Shown piece by piece: positions 19,312 to 27,720 of a stretch of 64,000 bases of DNA. Source of the stretch: Hymenobacter properus (GTDB lineage: Bacteria; Bacteroidota; Bacteroidia; Cytophagales; Hymenobacteraceae); assembly GCF_015694735.1 (NCBI RefSeq), contig NZ_JADQDP010000003.1, positions 496,001 to 560,000 on the forward strand. Direction: 5' to 3'. The position numbers were made by a program, and so were the translations under genes. Below the pieces are notes generated by a model. The model saw nothing but the letters and a program-made list of their open reading frames with translations, did not search any database and was not told the DNA's origin. Numbering within the stretch: position 1 is the first letter of the stretch; every line of letters begins with the position of its first letter.

Positions 19312-19995
19312 TTATTTCCCGGTTTCGCTGTGGGCAGCATCCACCGGCTTGCTCTCGGGCGAGCCGTGCTGGCGCAGGAAGATGCTAAGCCCCACAATGC
19401 TCAGGATGCTGAGAAATTCGCTCTGCCAGTTCTGCAGCGACTCAAACCAGAACCGCGAAGTACCCATGTATTCCCACGTGCTTACGGCTGCTTTGCCGTC
19501 GTGCACCTGTTCAATACTATAAACCTCGGCCCCGCCCCGGGCATGCAGGAAAAACGACATGGCAAACAGCAGGAAAAACGCAATGCTCAGCGAGTTTTTA
19601 TAAAGCTTGAGCACCCAGCCGCCCTGTCGCACAGCCCAGGGCGCGTCTTTCTTCGACGAGTCGGGCTCAGCATCTACCTCCTCCTCTTCGTAGAGCTTTT
19701 TCGATTCCGAGGAGCCTCGCTGCCGCAGCCACACGGTGAGCAGCACATAAAGAGCCATCTGCAGGAATTCACTTTCCCAGTTCTCGAATGTGGCTTCCAG
19801 GAAGTGACCGGAGTGGAAATACTGCCCGGCCGAGAGTTGGGCCAGGCCCATATCCTGCAGCTCGTCGTTGTAGTCGTGCCAGCCCGTGACGAACTGGCCG
19901 GCCAGCGTGCCCAGCGTAAGCAGCAGGATGACGAGAATAAGACTGTTCTCGTATAAAAAACGCCAAAAAGGCGAAGCAGGACGTGATATTGCCAT
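19312..19995 (-). CDS. DUF6766-like membrane protein with internal duplication
   Basis: 227 residues with four hydrophobic segments in two repeats. In half 1, LYENSLILVILLL is followed by FENWESEFLQ and LRQRGSSESKK. In half 2, LYKNSLSIAFFLL is followed by LQNWQSEFLS and LRQHGSPESKP. The halves are joined by an acidic linker (YEEEEVDAEPDSSKKD). This resembles the conserved DUF6766 membrane family; function unknown. The start ATG (19995) is embedded in a 12-bp inverted repeat with a U-run behind it, which may control expression. Preceded by ppa in the same direction (48-bp gap). Confidence 0.75.
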   Translation of the reverse strand: MAISRPASPFWRFLYENSLILVILLLTLGTLAGQFVTGWHDYNDELQDMGLAQLSAGQYFHSGHFLEATFENWESEFLQMALYVLLTVWLRQRGSSESKKLYEEEEVDAEPDSSKKDAPWAVRQGGWVLKLYKNSLSIAFFLLFAMSFFLHARGGAEVYSIEQVHDGKAAVSTWEYMGTSRFWFESLQNWQSEFLSILSIVGLSIFLRQHGSPESKPVDAAHSETGK

Positions 19996-20006
19996 GCTTC
20001 GCCTTT
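19967..20006 (-). promoter_or_regulatory. Inverted repeat spanning the start codon of the DUF6766-like gene
   Basis: Arm AAAGGCGAAGCA (19967-19978) is perfectly complementary to 19995-20006. In the mRNA the A of the start codon closes the stem, the 16-nt loop holds codons 1-6, and the 3' arm plus the bases after it give a run of five U. The shape resembles an attenuator or a start-masking hairpin; it is partly coding (ASPF). Confidence 0.55.
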
Positions 20007-20043
20007 ACGGGCGACTAAAAAAAAGGTAGCTCAGCCGTAGCAA

Positions 20044-20595
20044 TTAAGCCTGACGGCTGCCGAAAGTTTCTTCGTAAAGCTTGATGCTGTCGTTGATGAT
20101 GCGGTAGGCGTCTTCCTTGCCCATGAAGCGCTCCACCACCACGTGCTTGTTGTGTTCCAGGGCCTTGTAGTCCTCAAAGAAGCGCTGCATTTCGAGCAGC
20201 GTGTGCGGCGGCAGGTCCGAAATGTCGTTGTAGTGGTTCACGGAAATGTCGTGGGCAGCCACGGCGATGATTTTATCATCTTCCTCGTCCTGGTCCACCA
20301 TCTGCATCACGCCGATGACTTTGGCCTCCACGAGGCACATGGGCACGATGTCGACCGAGCACAGCACCAGAATGTCAAGCGGGTCCTTGTCGTCGCAATA
20401 AGTTTGCGGAATAAAGCCGTAGGCGGCAGGGTAGTGCACGGCCGAGAACAGCACGCGGTCGAGCTTCAGCAGGCCGCTTTCTTTGTCGAGCTCGTACTTG
20501 CCTTTGCTGCCTTTGGGGATTTCGATGATGGATTGCACGATGCTGGGCGTTTCGTCGCCGCGCGACACGTCGTGCCAAGGGTTAAAATGGGCCAT
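20044..20595 (-). CDS. ppa: Inorganic pyrophosphatase (soluble, family I)
   Basis: Hydrolyses pyrophosphate in the cytosol, pulling biosynthetic reactions forward. 183 residues from ATG 20595 ([15 protein letters not shown]); the upstream in-frame ATG at 20610 adds five unlikely residues. The signature [11 protein letters not shown] (residues 68-78) holds the metal-binding aspartates, and the active-site motifs [20 protein letters not shown] and DQDEEDDKI are present. Length is normal for family I enzymes. A TAATTTTG promoter element lies about 40 bp upstream. Confidence 0.96.
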   Translation of the reverse strand: MAHFNPWHDVSRGDETPSIVQSIIEIPKGSKGKYELDKESGLLKLDRVLFSAVHYPAAYGFIPQTYCDDKDPLDILVLCSVDIVPMCLVEAKVIGVMQMVDQDEEDDKIIAVAAHDISVNHYNDISDLPPHTLLEMQRFFEDYKALEHNKHVVVERFMGKEDAYRIINDSIKLYEETFGSRQA

Positions 20596-20635
20596 AAGAG
20601 GAGTGAACAACCGCCGACTTAGCGGTTGGGGTGGT

Positions 20636-20643
20636 CAAAATTA
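20636..20643 (-). promoter_or_regulatory. Candidate -7 element of ppa
   Basis: TAATTTTG on the minus strand, matching TAnnTTTG, 40 bp before the ppa ATG. A -33 match is not evident. Confidence 0.45.
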
Positions 20644-20685
20644 CAAGCGGATGGTTGGAGTTTGGATAATTAAAAAGACTTGCCG

Positions 20686-20772
20686 GTCACGCAGAGCGCA
20701 GCAAAGCGTTTTGTCGCTGAACGCAAATCAATCGATTGAGTTAGTGACGGCGGGCAAGATGCTTTGCATGAC
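20686..20772. repeat. Degenerate dispersed inverted repeat (family B-like)
   Basis: GTCACGCAGAGCGCAGCAAA at the left and AAGATGCTTTGCATGAC at the right are mutated, partly deleted arms of the GTCATGC...GCATGAC family. Lies between ppa and the phosphatase gene; the rest of this 195-bp gap shows nothing else beyond the ppa promoter. Confidence 0.6.
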
Positions 20773-20790
20773 GTTCAATAGCGGTACATG

Positions 20791-22497
20791 CTACCGCCCC
20801 AGCACGTCGCGCAGGGGCACGCCCGAGCAGCCGCTGGGCTCCTGAATGTGCAAAAACTGCGCAATGGTAGGCGCTATGTCGATAATGCGCACCGCAGCCG
20901 ACGACGCACCGTGCTTCACGCCCCAGCCCCAAAACAGCAGCGGCACGTGCGTATCATAAGCGCCGCTGGAGCCGTGGGTAGTACCCTTCACCACGGGGTA
21001 GGCGTAGGCCTCCAGCCAGCCGGGCGCCAGCACCGTGAGCACGTCGCCCGAGCGCGGGGCGTAGAACCCGTTTTCCTGGTACATGCCCAGGCCCTCGCTC
21101 CAGTGGGCGCGCTGCAAATCCAGCGCCGTGAGCGACTGCGTGACGCCGGGCAGCGTGAGCAGGGCAGCGGCCACGTCGGCCTGGGCCTTGGCCAGGTCGA
21201 TGTTTTTCTTTTTGAGCAGTGGGCGGTTGAGGTACACCTGCTGGTTTTCGTAGCTCAGCACCCATTGGCCGGGGCCGTACTGCCGCGTGAGGGCGCGCTG
21301 CACCGAGTCGCGCATCACGTTGGGGCCCACCCCGCCGCCGGGCAGCCGGTGGGCGTTGCTGAAGCCCACGGCGTGGGCCGCAGCGTGGTCGGCGGTGAGG
21401 AAAACGAGCACCTGCCCTTTGCCTACCTGCTTGTCAAGCGCCTCAAACAGGCGAGCCAGCTCACGGTCGAGGCGGAGGTAGGTGTCTTCGGCCTCGATGG
21501 AGTTGGGGCCGAACTGGTGGCCCACGTAGTCGGTGCTGCTGTAGCTCACGGCCAGGAAATCGGTGATGCCGCGCTGGCCCATCTGCTCCTGGCGCAGGGT
21601 TTCGAGGGCAAAATCGGTAGTCAGGCTATTGCCGAAGGGCGTGCTGCGGATGAGGTCGAAGTTCTGAGTAGGAGCCTGCGGGTTCTTGGTTTCACCTGAG
21701 TTGTTGAGCGCCGGCGTCACCGAGGCAGGGGCGCCAGCCGCCAGCACCGGCAGGTCGTGCGGAAACACCGGCTTGCTTTCACCCTTGAAAGCTCCCTCCC
21801 AGGGCACGTCGTCGGGCGAGCTTTCGGTGTATTCCGCAATGGGCAGCAGCGTGTTCCAGGGCTTGGCCAAGTAGCCACCGGCGTGGCCGGCTGCGTTGAA
21901 CTTCTGCACCCAATCGGGCAACGCCTTTTGGTAGAAGGTACTGCTGATGAAAGCGCCGTTCACGCCGTCGTACCAGTAGGCGGCGGTGGCGGCGTGGCCG
22001 GCCGGCAGGATGCTGCCCCGGTCCTTCATGCTCACGCCAATGGTTTTGGCCTGAAAGTTTGTGGCCAGCCGCAACTCGTCGGTGATGGTGGTGCTCAGCA
22101 GGTGGCGCGGCGACATTTGGCCCGCCGCCTCGGTGCCGCCCACGGCCTGCACGGTCTTGTCCTCGGTCACGTAAGTACCCTTGCCGGTTTCGCGCTCAAA
22201 CCAGTTGTTGCCCACAATGCCGTGGATGGCCGGCGTGGTGCCCGTGTACACACTGGCGTGGCCCGGACCGGTGTAGGTGGGCACGTAGTTGTAGTGGCAG
22301 CTTTCGTAGCTGAAGCCCTCGCCCAGCAGGCGCCGGAAGCCGCCAGCCGGGTACTTGTTCCAATAGCGGTAGAGGTAGTCGTAGCGCATCTGGTCCACCA
22401 CAATGCCCACCACCAGCTTGGGGCGCGGCACGGGTTTTTCGGGCTTGGCGGCTAGCGTGGGCAACGCCAACAAAGCCAGCAACATCGTCTTTTTCAT
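20791..22497 (-). CDS. pafA: PafA-type alkaline phosphatase (nucleotide pyrophosphatase/phosphodiesterase superfamily)
   Basis: Exported phosphomonoesterase that releases phosphate from organic esters in the periplasm. 568 residues with signal peptide MKKTMLLALLALPTLAA. Asp35 (GIVVDQMRYDYL) is a zinc ligand, and the Thr nucleophile is probably Thr76 in NYVPTYTGPGHASVYTGTTP. Other zinc ligands are in SYSSTDYVGHQFGP and LTADHAAAH, and a late His is in SSGAYDTHVPLLF. A Thr rather than Ser nucleophile and the preference for phosphomonoesters are known for Flavobacterium/Elizabethkingia PafA. A TATCTTTG promoter element lies 26 bp upstream. Divergent from the HAD gene. Confidence 0.92.
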   Translation of the reverse strand: MKKTMLLALLALPTLAAKPEKPVPRPKLVVGIVVDQMRYDYLYRYWNKYPAGGFRRLLGEGFSYESCHYNYVPTYTGPGHASVYTGTTPAIHGIVGNNWFERETGKGTYVTEDKTVQAVGGTEAAGQMSPRHLLSTTITDELRLATNFQAKTIGVSMKDRGSILPAGHAATAAYWYDGVNGAFISSTFYQKALPDWVQKFNAAGHAGGYLAKPWNTLLPIAEYTESSPDDVPWEGAFKGESKPVFPHDLPVLAAGAPASVTPALNNSGETKNPQAPTQNFDLIRSTPFGNSLTTDFALETLRQEQMGQRGITDFLAVSYSSTDYVGHQFGPNSIEAEDTYLRLDRELARLFEALDKQVGKGQVLVFLTADHAAAHAVGFSNAHRLPGGGVGPNVMRDSVQRALTRQYGPGQWVLSYENQQVYLNRPLLKKKNIDLAKAQADVAAALLTLPGVTQSLTALDLQRAHWSEGLGMYQENGFYAPRSGDVLTVLAPGWLEAYAYPVVKGTTHGSSGAYDTHVPLLFWGWGVKHGASSAAVRIIDIAPTIAQFLHIQEPSGCSGVPLRDVLGR

Positions 22498-22522
22498 AGA
22501 TTAGCAAAAAGCAAAAGCCCGA

Positions 22523-22530
22523 CAAAGATA
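22523..22530 (-). promoter_or_regulatory. Candidate -7 element of the pafA gene
   Basis: TATCTTTG on the minus strand, matching TAnnTTTG, 25 bp before the ATG. Confidence 0.45.
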
Positions 22531-22565
22531 CCGCCGCCCCTGCCCTACCGTGCGTAGGCAAGGTT

Positions 22566-23258
22566 ATGAAACCCGCTCTCATCTTCGACATGGACGGCGT
22601 CCTCGTCGACAACACGCCCGTGCAGGCCCGCGCCTTCCAGCTCCTCTTCCGCGACCTTGGCCTCACCACCAACGCCCGCCAGCTCCTCAAGCGACTCAAC
22701 GGCATGCCCGCCGGCGAAATCATCCAAAGCGTTTTCCGCCACCCCATCGACAAAGAGCAGCTCGAAATCTACGCCGAGCAACGTGAGTTCCTCTACCGCA
22801 CCCTGTACTGGACCAAGCGACGCGCCCTGCCGGGCCTGGTCGAATTTCTAAAGGCGGCCCGGGCCGAAGGCTTTAAAATCGGCCTTGGCACAGGCTCAGG
22901 CGGCCCCACCCTGAGCTACCTGCTCGACTATCTAGACTTGCGTCAGCATTTCGACGTCGTCATTGGCAAAGACGACGTACCCAAAGGCAAGCCGCACCCC
23001 GACACCTACACTGCCACTGCCGCCAAGCTTGGCGCCAAGCCCGAAAGCTGCATCGTATTCGAAGATGCCGTGCTGGGCGAGCAAGCAGCCTATCGCGCCG
23101 GCATGCGCTGCGTGGCCGTAGCCACCACGCTGCCCGCAAAGTCGTTCCAGGCCCCGCTCATTGTCATTAAGGACTTCACCGAAATAACCCCTGCCCACTT
23201 GCTGGAGTTGCTGGCATCGCAGCCTGAGGCACCCAAGCCACTCAAGAAACGGGTGTGA
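22566..23258 (+). CDS. HAD-superfamily phosphatase (beta-phosphoglucomutase-like subfamily)
   Basis: 230 residues. Motif I DMDGVLVDN holds the nucleophile Asp8 and acid/base Asp10. Motif II is GLGTGSGG (Thr/Ser), motif III the Lys of KDDVPKGKPHPDTY, and motif IV VFEDAVLGEQAA. The helical cap between motifs I and II places it in subfamily I, the group of beta-phosphoglucomutase and phosphoglycolate phosphatase. The exact substrate cannot be read from sequence. Starts at the ATG 68 bp from the divergent phosphatase gene; convergent with the short T9SS gene. Confidence 0.88.
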   Translation: MKPALIFDMDGVLVDNTPVQARAFQLLFRDLGLTTNARQLLKRLNGMPAGEIIQSVFRHPIDKEQLEIYAEQREFLYRTLYWTKRRALPGLVEFLKAARAEGFKIGLGTGSGGPTLSYLLDYLDLRQHFDVVIGKDDVPKGKPHPDTYTATAAKLGAKPESCIVFEDAVLGEQAAYRAGMRCVAVATTLPAKSFQAPLIVIKDFTEITPAHLLELLASQPEAPKPLKKRV

Positions 23259-23313
23259 CCCTTGCTTAGACTGCTCCCTACGTGCAAGCAAGAAACGGCT
23301 GGATGTATACGAG

Positions 23314-23670
23314 CTACTCTACCCGTAGCGTGCGGGCCGCGTGCTGCTCGCCAGCACGCACCTGCACCCGGTAAAGGCCCGGCTGACGGCCCAGCAGCGG
23401 TACCTCGGCCGTGCCGCCTTCGCCGCTAAACAGGCTCACTGGCTGCTCAAAAACCATGGTGCCTTGTGCATCCAGCAGGGTCACCGTGGCCTTGGTAGCG
23501 CCCGCTACCGCCGGCACCACCACCGTAGCGCGGATATGGGCCGGGTTAGGAAACACACTCACGCTGTCGAGGGGCGCGGAATTCTGGCCCCAGGCCTCAG
23601 TTCCAGTCAGAGAAAGAAAGGGCAAGCCCAACAGCAAGCCCACGCGGGGCGATAGCACAGCCATTAACAT
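23314..23670 (-). CDS. Minimal T9SS type A sorting-domain protein
   Basis: 118 residues consisting of a signal peptide (LLLGLPFLSLTGTEAWGQ) and almost directly a type A T9SS sorting domain (VSVFPNPAHIRATV ... GLYRVQVRAGEQHAARTLRVE). There is no passenger domain. A second ATG at 23664 would serve equally as start. It may be the remnant of a larger cargo gene, a small secreted beta-sandwich protein, or a decoy substrate of the T9SS; I cannot choose. It stands alone, convergent with the HAD gene. Confidence 0.75.
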   Translation of the reverse strand: MLMAVLSPRVGLLLGLPFLSLTGTEAWGQNSAPLDSVSVFPNPAHIRATVVVPAVAGATKATVTLLDAQGTMVFEQPVSLFSGEGGTAEVPLLGRQPGLYRVQVRAGEQHAARTLRVE

Positions 23671-23778
23671 AGCAAATCAGAAAGAATAAGGTGGAATAGC
23701 AGCGTATCGTATAGTTTCCTTCCATAGGCTCCACTGTACTTCACAGCCGAAGCACAGGTTGCCACAGCAGCATAGAAA

Positions 23779-23805
23779 AGGCCCGCTTCCTACGGAAGCG
23801 GGCCT
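23779..23805 (-). terminator. Terminator of the ATP synthase operon
   Basis: A 12-bp perfect stem (23779-23790 with 23794-23805), loop TAC, followed on the minus strand by TTTT. Located 27 bp past the atpG stop. Confidence 0.88.
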
Positions 23806-23831
23806 CTCAAATTGCGTACTGCCTGCAGCGC

Positions 23832-24716
23832 TTACCCCGCCGCCAGCGCCTCGGCGCCGCCCACGATTTCGAGAATCTCGGTCGTGATGGCCGCCTGACG
23901 CGTCCGGTTGTAGGTCAGCTTGAGCGACTTCAGGAGCTCCCCGGCGTTGTCGGTGGCTTTGTCCATGGCCGTCATGCGGGCACCGTGCTCCGAAGCGTTG
24001 CTTTCCAGCACCGCCTTGTAGAGCTGAATCTTGATGGACTGCGGAATCAGCGTCTGCACGATTTCCTCTTTCGAGGGCTCGAACAGGTAGTCCACGTTCG
24101 ACTCCGGGCGGGCCGTGGCGGGCGCTTCTTCATGCACCAGCGGCAGCAGCTGCTCGGTGCGGATAATCTGCGTGGCCACGTTGCGGAATTCGTTGTACAC
24201 CATCACCACCTCGTCGTAGATGCCGTCGCGGAAGCCTTGCATGGCTACTTCGGCGGCCTCGCGCACCGTCTCGAACGAGAGCTTGGCGAAGACGTGGGTG
24301 TAATCGCCCACCAGCGGGCCGCGGCGGCCGTAGTAGTCGTGCGCCTTCTTGCCAATGGCCATCACCGAGATGTTGGCTGCCGGCAGGTTAGCGTAGCGCG
24401 AGGCAATGGCTGCGTTCACGCCCTTAAACACGTTGGTGTTGAAAGCCCCAGCCAGGCCGCGGTCCGACGTGATGGCAATAATCAGCACCCGGCGCACCTC
24501 GCGGGCCACGCCGTAGTCGCTCACGATGTCAGCGTCGGCGGTGCGGGTCAGGTTGCTCAGAATGGCGTTCAGACGCTGGGCGTAGGGCCGCATCCGCACG
24601 ATGTTGTCCTGGGCCCGGCGCAGCTTGGCCGCCGCCACCATTTTCATGGCTTTGGTAATCTGCTGCGTGCTGCTCACCGACTGAATGCGGTTGCGGACTT
24701 CTTTTAAGCTTGCCAT
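23832..24716 (-). CDS. atpG: ATP synthase F1 gamma subunit
   Basis: Central rotor shaft of F1. 294 residues. The N-terminal coiled-coil helix begins MASLKEVRNRIQSVSSTQQI, and the C-terminal helix contains DNAGELLKSLKLTYNRTRQAAIT, the standard gamma signature. Last gene of the visible operon; atpD and atpC (beta, epsilon) are not here, as is usual in Bacteroidota where they sit elsewhere. The 93-bp gap to atpA holds a 24-bp inverted repeat of heptamers. Confidence 0.97.
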   Translation of the reverse strand: MASLKEVRNRIQSVSSTQQITKAMKMVAAAKLRRAQDNIVRMRPYAQRLNAILSNLTRTADADIVSDYGVAREVRRVLIIAITSDRGLAGAFNTNVFKGVNAAIASRYANLPAANISVMAIGKKAHDYYGRRGPLVGDYTHVFAKLSFETVREAAEVAMQGFRDGIYDEVVMVYNEFRNVATQIIRTEQLLPLVHEEAPATARPESNVDYLFEPSKEEIVQTLIPQSIKIQLYKAVLESNASEHGARMTAMDKATDNAGELLKSLKLTYNRTRQAAITTEILEIVGGAEALAAG

Positions 24717-24722
24717 TTATCT

Positions 24723-24803
24723 AGTTAAGAGTTAGGAGTTAAGAGTGATGAGTTAGAAGCTAAGAGCCGCCGTTTGACAACTCTTAACTCCTAACTCTTA
24801 ACT
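24723..24803. repeat. Heptamer-based inverted repeat in the atpA-atpG gap
   Basis: Perfect 24-bp arms (24723-24746 and 24780-24803) with a 33-nt spacer. The arms are built of 7-bp steps (AGTTAAG, AGTTAGG, AGTTAAG), and a further CTTAACT step follows the right arm. Strikingly AT-rich against its surroundings. Confidence 0.92.
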
Positions 24804-24809
24804 CTTAAC

Positions 24810-26390
24810 TTACTTGGCGTAGTTCGCCGAAACGTCCTTGGCTACCTCGCGGATGGCCTTGGTGCCGGCGTCTTCCAGCTTGCCGGCTTTCAGGGCCTTC
24901 AGCACGTCGGGGTAGCGCGAGTTCATCACCTGGCCGAACTCCTTCTCGAACTCCTTCACCTTGTTCACGGGCACGGTGTCGAGCAGGCCGTTGGTGGCGG
25001 CGTAGATAATGGCCACCTGGTCCTCCACCTTCACGGGCGAGTACTGGGGCTGCTTCAGGATTTCGAGGTTGCGACGGCCGCGCTCGATGGTGAGCTTGGT
25101 CGAGGCATCGAGGTCGGAGCCGAACTTGGCGAAGGCTTCCAGCTCGCGGAACTGGGCCTGGTCGAGCTTCAGCGTGCCGGCCACTTTCTTCATCGACTTA
25201 ATCTGAGCGTTACCACCCACGCGCGATACCGAGATACCTACGTTGATGGCCGGGCGCACGCCCGAGTTGAACAGGTTAGTCTCGAGGAAAATCTGGCCGT
25301 CCGTAATCGAAATCACGTTGGTCGGGATGTACGCCGATACGTCACCAGCCTGCGTCTCAATCAGGGGCAGGGCGGTCAGCGAACCGCCACCTTTCACCAA
25401 GTGCTTGATGCTGTCGGGCAGGTCGTTCATGTCGCGGGCGATGGTGTCCGAGGCATTGATTTTAGCGGCGCGCTCCAGCAGGCGGCTGTGCAGGTAGAAT
25501 ACGTCGCCGGGGTAAGCTTCGCGGCCCGGGGGGCGACGGAGCAGCAGCGACACTTCGCGGTAAGCCACGGCCTGCTTCGACAAGTCGTCGTACACCACCA
25601 GAGCCGGACGGCCTGTGTCGCGGAAGTATTCGCCGATGGCGGCACCCGTGAAGGGCGCGTAGAATTGCAGCGGAGCGGGGTCCGAAGCCGAAGCTGACAC
25701 CACCACCGTGTAGTCCATGGCGCCGCCCTTCGTCAGAGCGTTTACCACCTGGGCCACGGTCGAGGCCTTCTGGCCCACGGCCACGTAGATGCAGAACACG
25801 GGCTCGCCGCGCTCGAAGAATTCGCGCTGGTTGATGATGGTATCGATGGCCACGGCCGATTTGCCGGTCTGGCGGTCACCGATAATCAGCTCGCGCTGGC
25901 CCCGGCCAATCGGAATCATCGCGTCAATCGACTTGATGCCGGTTTGCATGGGCTCCGTCACGGGCTGACGGTAGATTACGCCGGGGGCTTTGCGCTCCAG
26001 CGGCATGTCGTACAGCTCGCCCGAGATGGGGCCGCGGCCGTCGATGGGCTGGCCCAGCGTGTCAACCACGCGGCCCACAATGCCCTCGCCCACTTTGATG
26101 GAGGCGATTTTGTTGGTGCGCTTCACCGTGGCGCCTTCCCGGATTTCCGAGTAGTCGCCGAGCATTACGGCACCCACGTTGTCTTCTTCCAGGTTGAGCA
26201 CGAGGCCTTGCAGGCCGTTCTCGAATTCAATCAGTTCGCCGGCCTGAGCTTTGCTCAGACCATAGATGCGGGCCACGCCGTCGCCGACCTGCAACACGGT
26301 GCCGATTTCTTCTAGCTCGGCTTCCGACTTGAAATTGGACAGTTGCTGCCGCAGGATTGCGGAGACTTCATCCGGACGTACTTCTGCCAT
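24810..26390 (-). CDS. atpA: ATP synthase F1 alpha subunit
   Basis: Non-catalytic nucleotide-binding subunit of F1. 526 residues, of normal length. The P-loop is GDRQTGKS at 171-178; [38 protein letters not shown] sequence in the middle and the arginine-finger region with [16 protein letters not shown] are diagnostic. Flanked on both sides by heptamer-repeat gaps; co-directional with atpH and atpG. Confidence 0.98.
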   Translation of the reverse strand: MAEVRPDEVSAILRQQLSNFKSEAELEEIGTVLQVGDGVARIYGLSKAQAGELIEFENGLQGLVLNLEEDNVGAVMLGDYSEIREGATVKRTNKIASIKVGEGIVGRVVDTLGQPIDGRGPISGELYDMPLERKAPGVIYRQPVTEPMQTGIKSIDAMIPIGRGQRELIIGDRQTGKSAVAIDTIINQREFFERGEPVFCIYVAVGQKASTVAQVVNALTKGGAMDYTVVVSASASDPAPLQFYAPFTGAAIGEYFRDTGRPALVVYDDLSKQAVAYREVSLLLRRPPGREAYPGDVFYLHSRLLERAAKINASDTIARDMNDLPDSIKHLVKGGGSLTALPLIETQAGDVSAYIPTNVISITDGQIFLETNLFNSGVRPAINVGISVSRVGGNAQIKSMKKVAGTLKLDQAQFRELEAFAKFGSDLDASTKLTIERGRRNLEILKQPQYSPVKVEDQVAIIYAATNGLLDTVPVNKVKEFEKEFGQVMNSRYPDVLKALKAGKLEDAGTKAIREVAKDVSANYAK

Positions 26391-26402
26391 TGTATGGGGA
26401 AT

Positions 26403-26508
26403 TAAGTAGTAGTTAGTAGTAAGTAGCTAGTAGCAAGTAGTTGGTATCCAAAAGGCAGTGCAGTAGTCGCAGTGTCTAACTACTTATTACCTGATACTTA
26501 ATACTTAA
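26403..26508. repeat. Heptamer repeats in the atpH-atpA gap
   Basis: The left half has six degenerate 7-mers in register (AAGTAGT, AGTTAGT, AGTAAGT, AGCTAGT, AGCAAGT, AGTTGGT). The right half has inverted counterparts (AACTACT, TATTACC, TGATACT, TAATACT). The arrangement is an imperfect inverted repeat with a different heptamer from the neighbouring gaps. Confidence 0.8.
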
Positions 26509-26512
26509 AACC

Positions 26513-27073
26513 CTACAGTTTGCTTTGATATGAATTTTCTTGCAGCGAGGTGCGCATCCGGCGGAGGCTGGTGCGCACAGAATCGTCGATTTGCTTGTCG
26601 CCCACCCGCAGCACGAAGCCGCCGATGAGCTCGGGGTCCACCTTCTCGGTGAGCTGCACGTCGGTGAGGCCGGTTTGGGCGGTCACCAGCTTGCGGATTT
26701 CGAGGCGGGCCACCGCCGTGAGCGGCGCGGCCGACGTTACCTCGGCCGTTTGCACGCCGCGCAGCACGTTGTACTGAGCCTGAAACTCGGGGCCAATGCC
26801 TTCGATGGCTGACTCGCGGTTTTTCTCGGTCAGGATGGTGAAGAAGCGCAGAGTCATGTCCGACACCTTGCCTTCGAAGATAGCCTTAAGGATGGCCAGC
26901 TTCTTGTCGTGCTTCACAATCGGGTTGCGCAGCAGCAGGCGCAATTCACGGCTTTCGGCCATGGTCTTGGTCAGCAGGTCCATGTCCTGCTTCACGGCAT
27001 CCAGGGTACCCATCTCTTGGCCTAAGTCGAGGAGCGACTTGGCGTAGCGGGCCGCTACTCGTTGGTCAGCCAT
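26513..27073 (-). CDS. atpH: ATP synthase F1 delta subunit
   Basis: Peripheral-stalk subunit joining F1 to subunit b. 186 residues from MADQRVAARYAKSLLDLGQE, the typical delta/OSCP N-terminus. The C-terminal half carries EVTSAAPLTAVARLEIRKL and KVDPELIGGFVLRVGDKQID, the conserved end of the family. In line with atpF and atpA, separated by heptamer-repeat gaps. Confidence 0.96.
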   Translation of the reverse strand: MADQRVAARYAKSLLDLGQEMGTLDAVKQDMDLLTKTMAESRELRLLLRNPIVKHDKKLAILKAIFEGKVSDMTLRFFTILTEKNRESAIEGIGPEFQAQYNVLRGVQTAEVTSAAPLTAVARLEIRKLVTAQTGLTDVQLTEKVDPELIGGFVLRVGDKQIDDSVRTSLRRMRTSLQENSYQSKL

Positions 27074-27081
27074 TGGTTGGT

Positions 27082-27172
27082 TTAGTTGTCAGTTGTTGGT
27101 TGTTAGTTGTCAGGCCGTTTATCAGCCATTAGCACGAACTAACAACTGACAACGAACAACAAGCAACTAGTT
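27082..27172. repeat. Heptamer repeats in the atpF-atpH gap
   Basis: The left half is TTAGTTG, TCAGTTG, TTGGTTG, TTAGTTG; the right half is AACTAAC, AACTGAC, AACGAAC, AACAAGC, AACTAGT. These are tandem heptamers in inverted orientation, with a third heptamer consensus distinct from the other atp gaps. Confidence 0.85.
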
Positions 27173-27664
27173 AAGCTTAACGTCTTTCAGGTACGAATCG
27201 ACCAGCTGCGTTTGGGCGGCGGGGTCGGTCAGTTCGCGGCGCAGGATGCGCTCGGCAATGTCGAGCGACAGCTTGGCGGCGGTATTTTTCACTTCGGCGA
27301 GGGCCGCGTTTTTCTCCGTCTGGATGGCTTCGCGAGCCTGCTGAATGATGGTGTTGGCTTCGGCGGTGGCGCGGGCTTTTTCAGCTTCGCGGTGCTGGTT
27401 GGCCATCACGGTGGCTTCCTGCATCATGCGGTCGCGCTCCTGGCGGGCTTCGGCAAGCAACTTTTCGTTGCCGGCTTTCAACTGCTGCATTTCAAGCTTG
27501 GCCTGGTCGGCCATGCGCAGGGCGCCTTCGATGCTGTCTTCGCGCTCTTTGAGGGCGAGCAAAATCGGCTTCCAGGCAAACTTCGCCAGCAGGAACAGTA
27601 CCAGCAGGAAGATAACCAGTTGCCAGAAAATCAGGCCGAGTTCGGGGGATAAGAAAGCTGGCAT
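27167..27664 (-). CDS. atpF: ATP synthase F0 subunit b
   Basis: Membrane-anchored peripheral stalk. 165 residues from ATG 27664 (MPAFLSPELGLIFWQ); the longer open frame upstream lacks family similarity. One transmembrane helix (LIFWQLVIFLLVLFLLAKFAW) is followed by a long charged coiled coil rich in Ala/Glu/Lys/Gln and the C-terminal IAERILRRELTDPAAQ. It lies downstream of atpE across a 152-bp gap that contains a GC-rich hairpin. Confidence 0.96.
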   Translation of the reverse strand: MPAFLSPELGLIFWQLVIFLLVLFLLAKFAWKPILLALKEREDSIEGALRMADQAKLEMQQLKAGNEKLLAEARQERDRMMQEATVMANQHREAEKARATAEANTIIQQAREAIQTEKNAALAEVKNTAAKLSLDIAERILRRELTDPAAQTQLVDSYLKDVKLN

Positions 27665-27720
27665 AGTGAGTATTGGAATGGAAAACCGGCTCCTAAAACC
27701 GGCTTCAACAATTACTGATA

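Noticed and set aside
20686..20772. Small RNA gene upstream of the phosphatase
   Set aside because: The inverted structure is better explained as a decayed dispersed repeat; no promoter or terminator brackets it.
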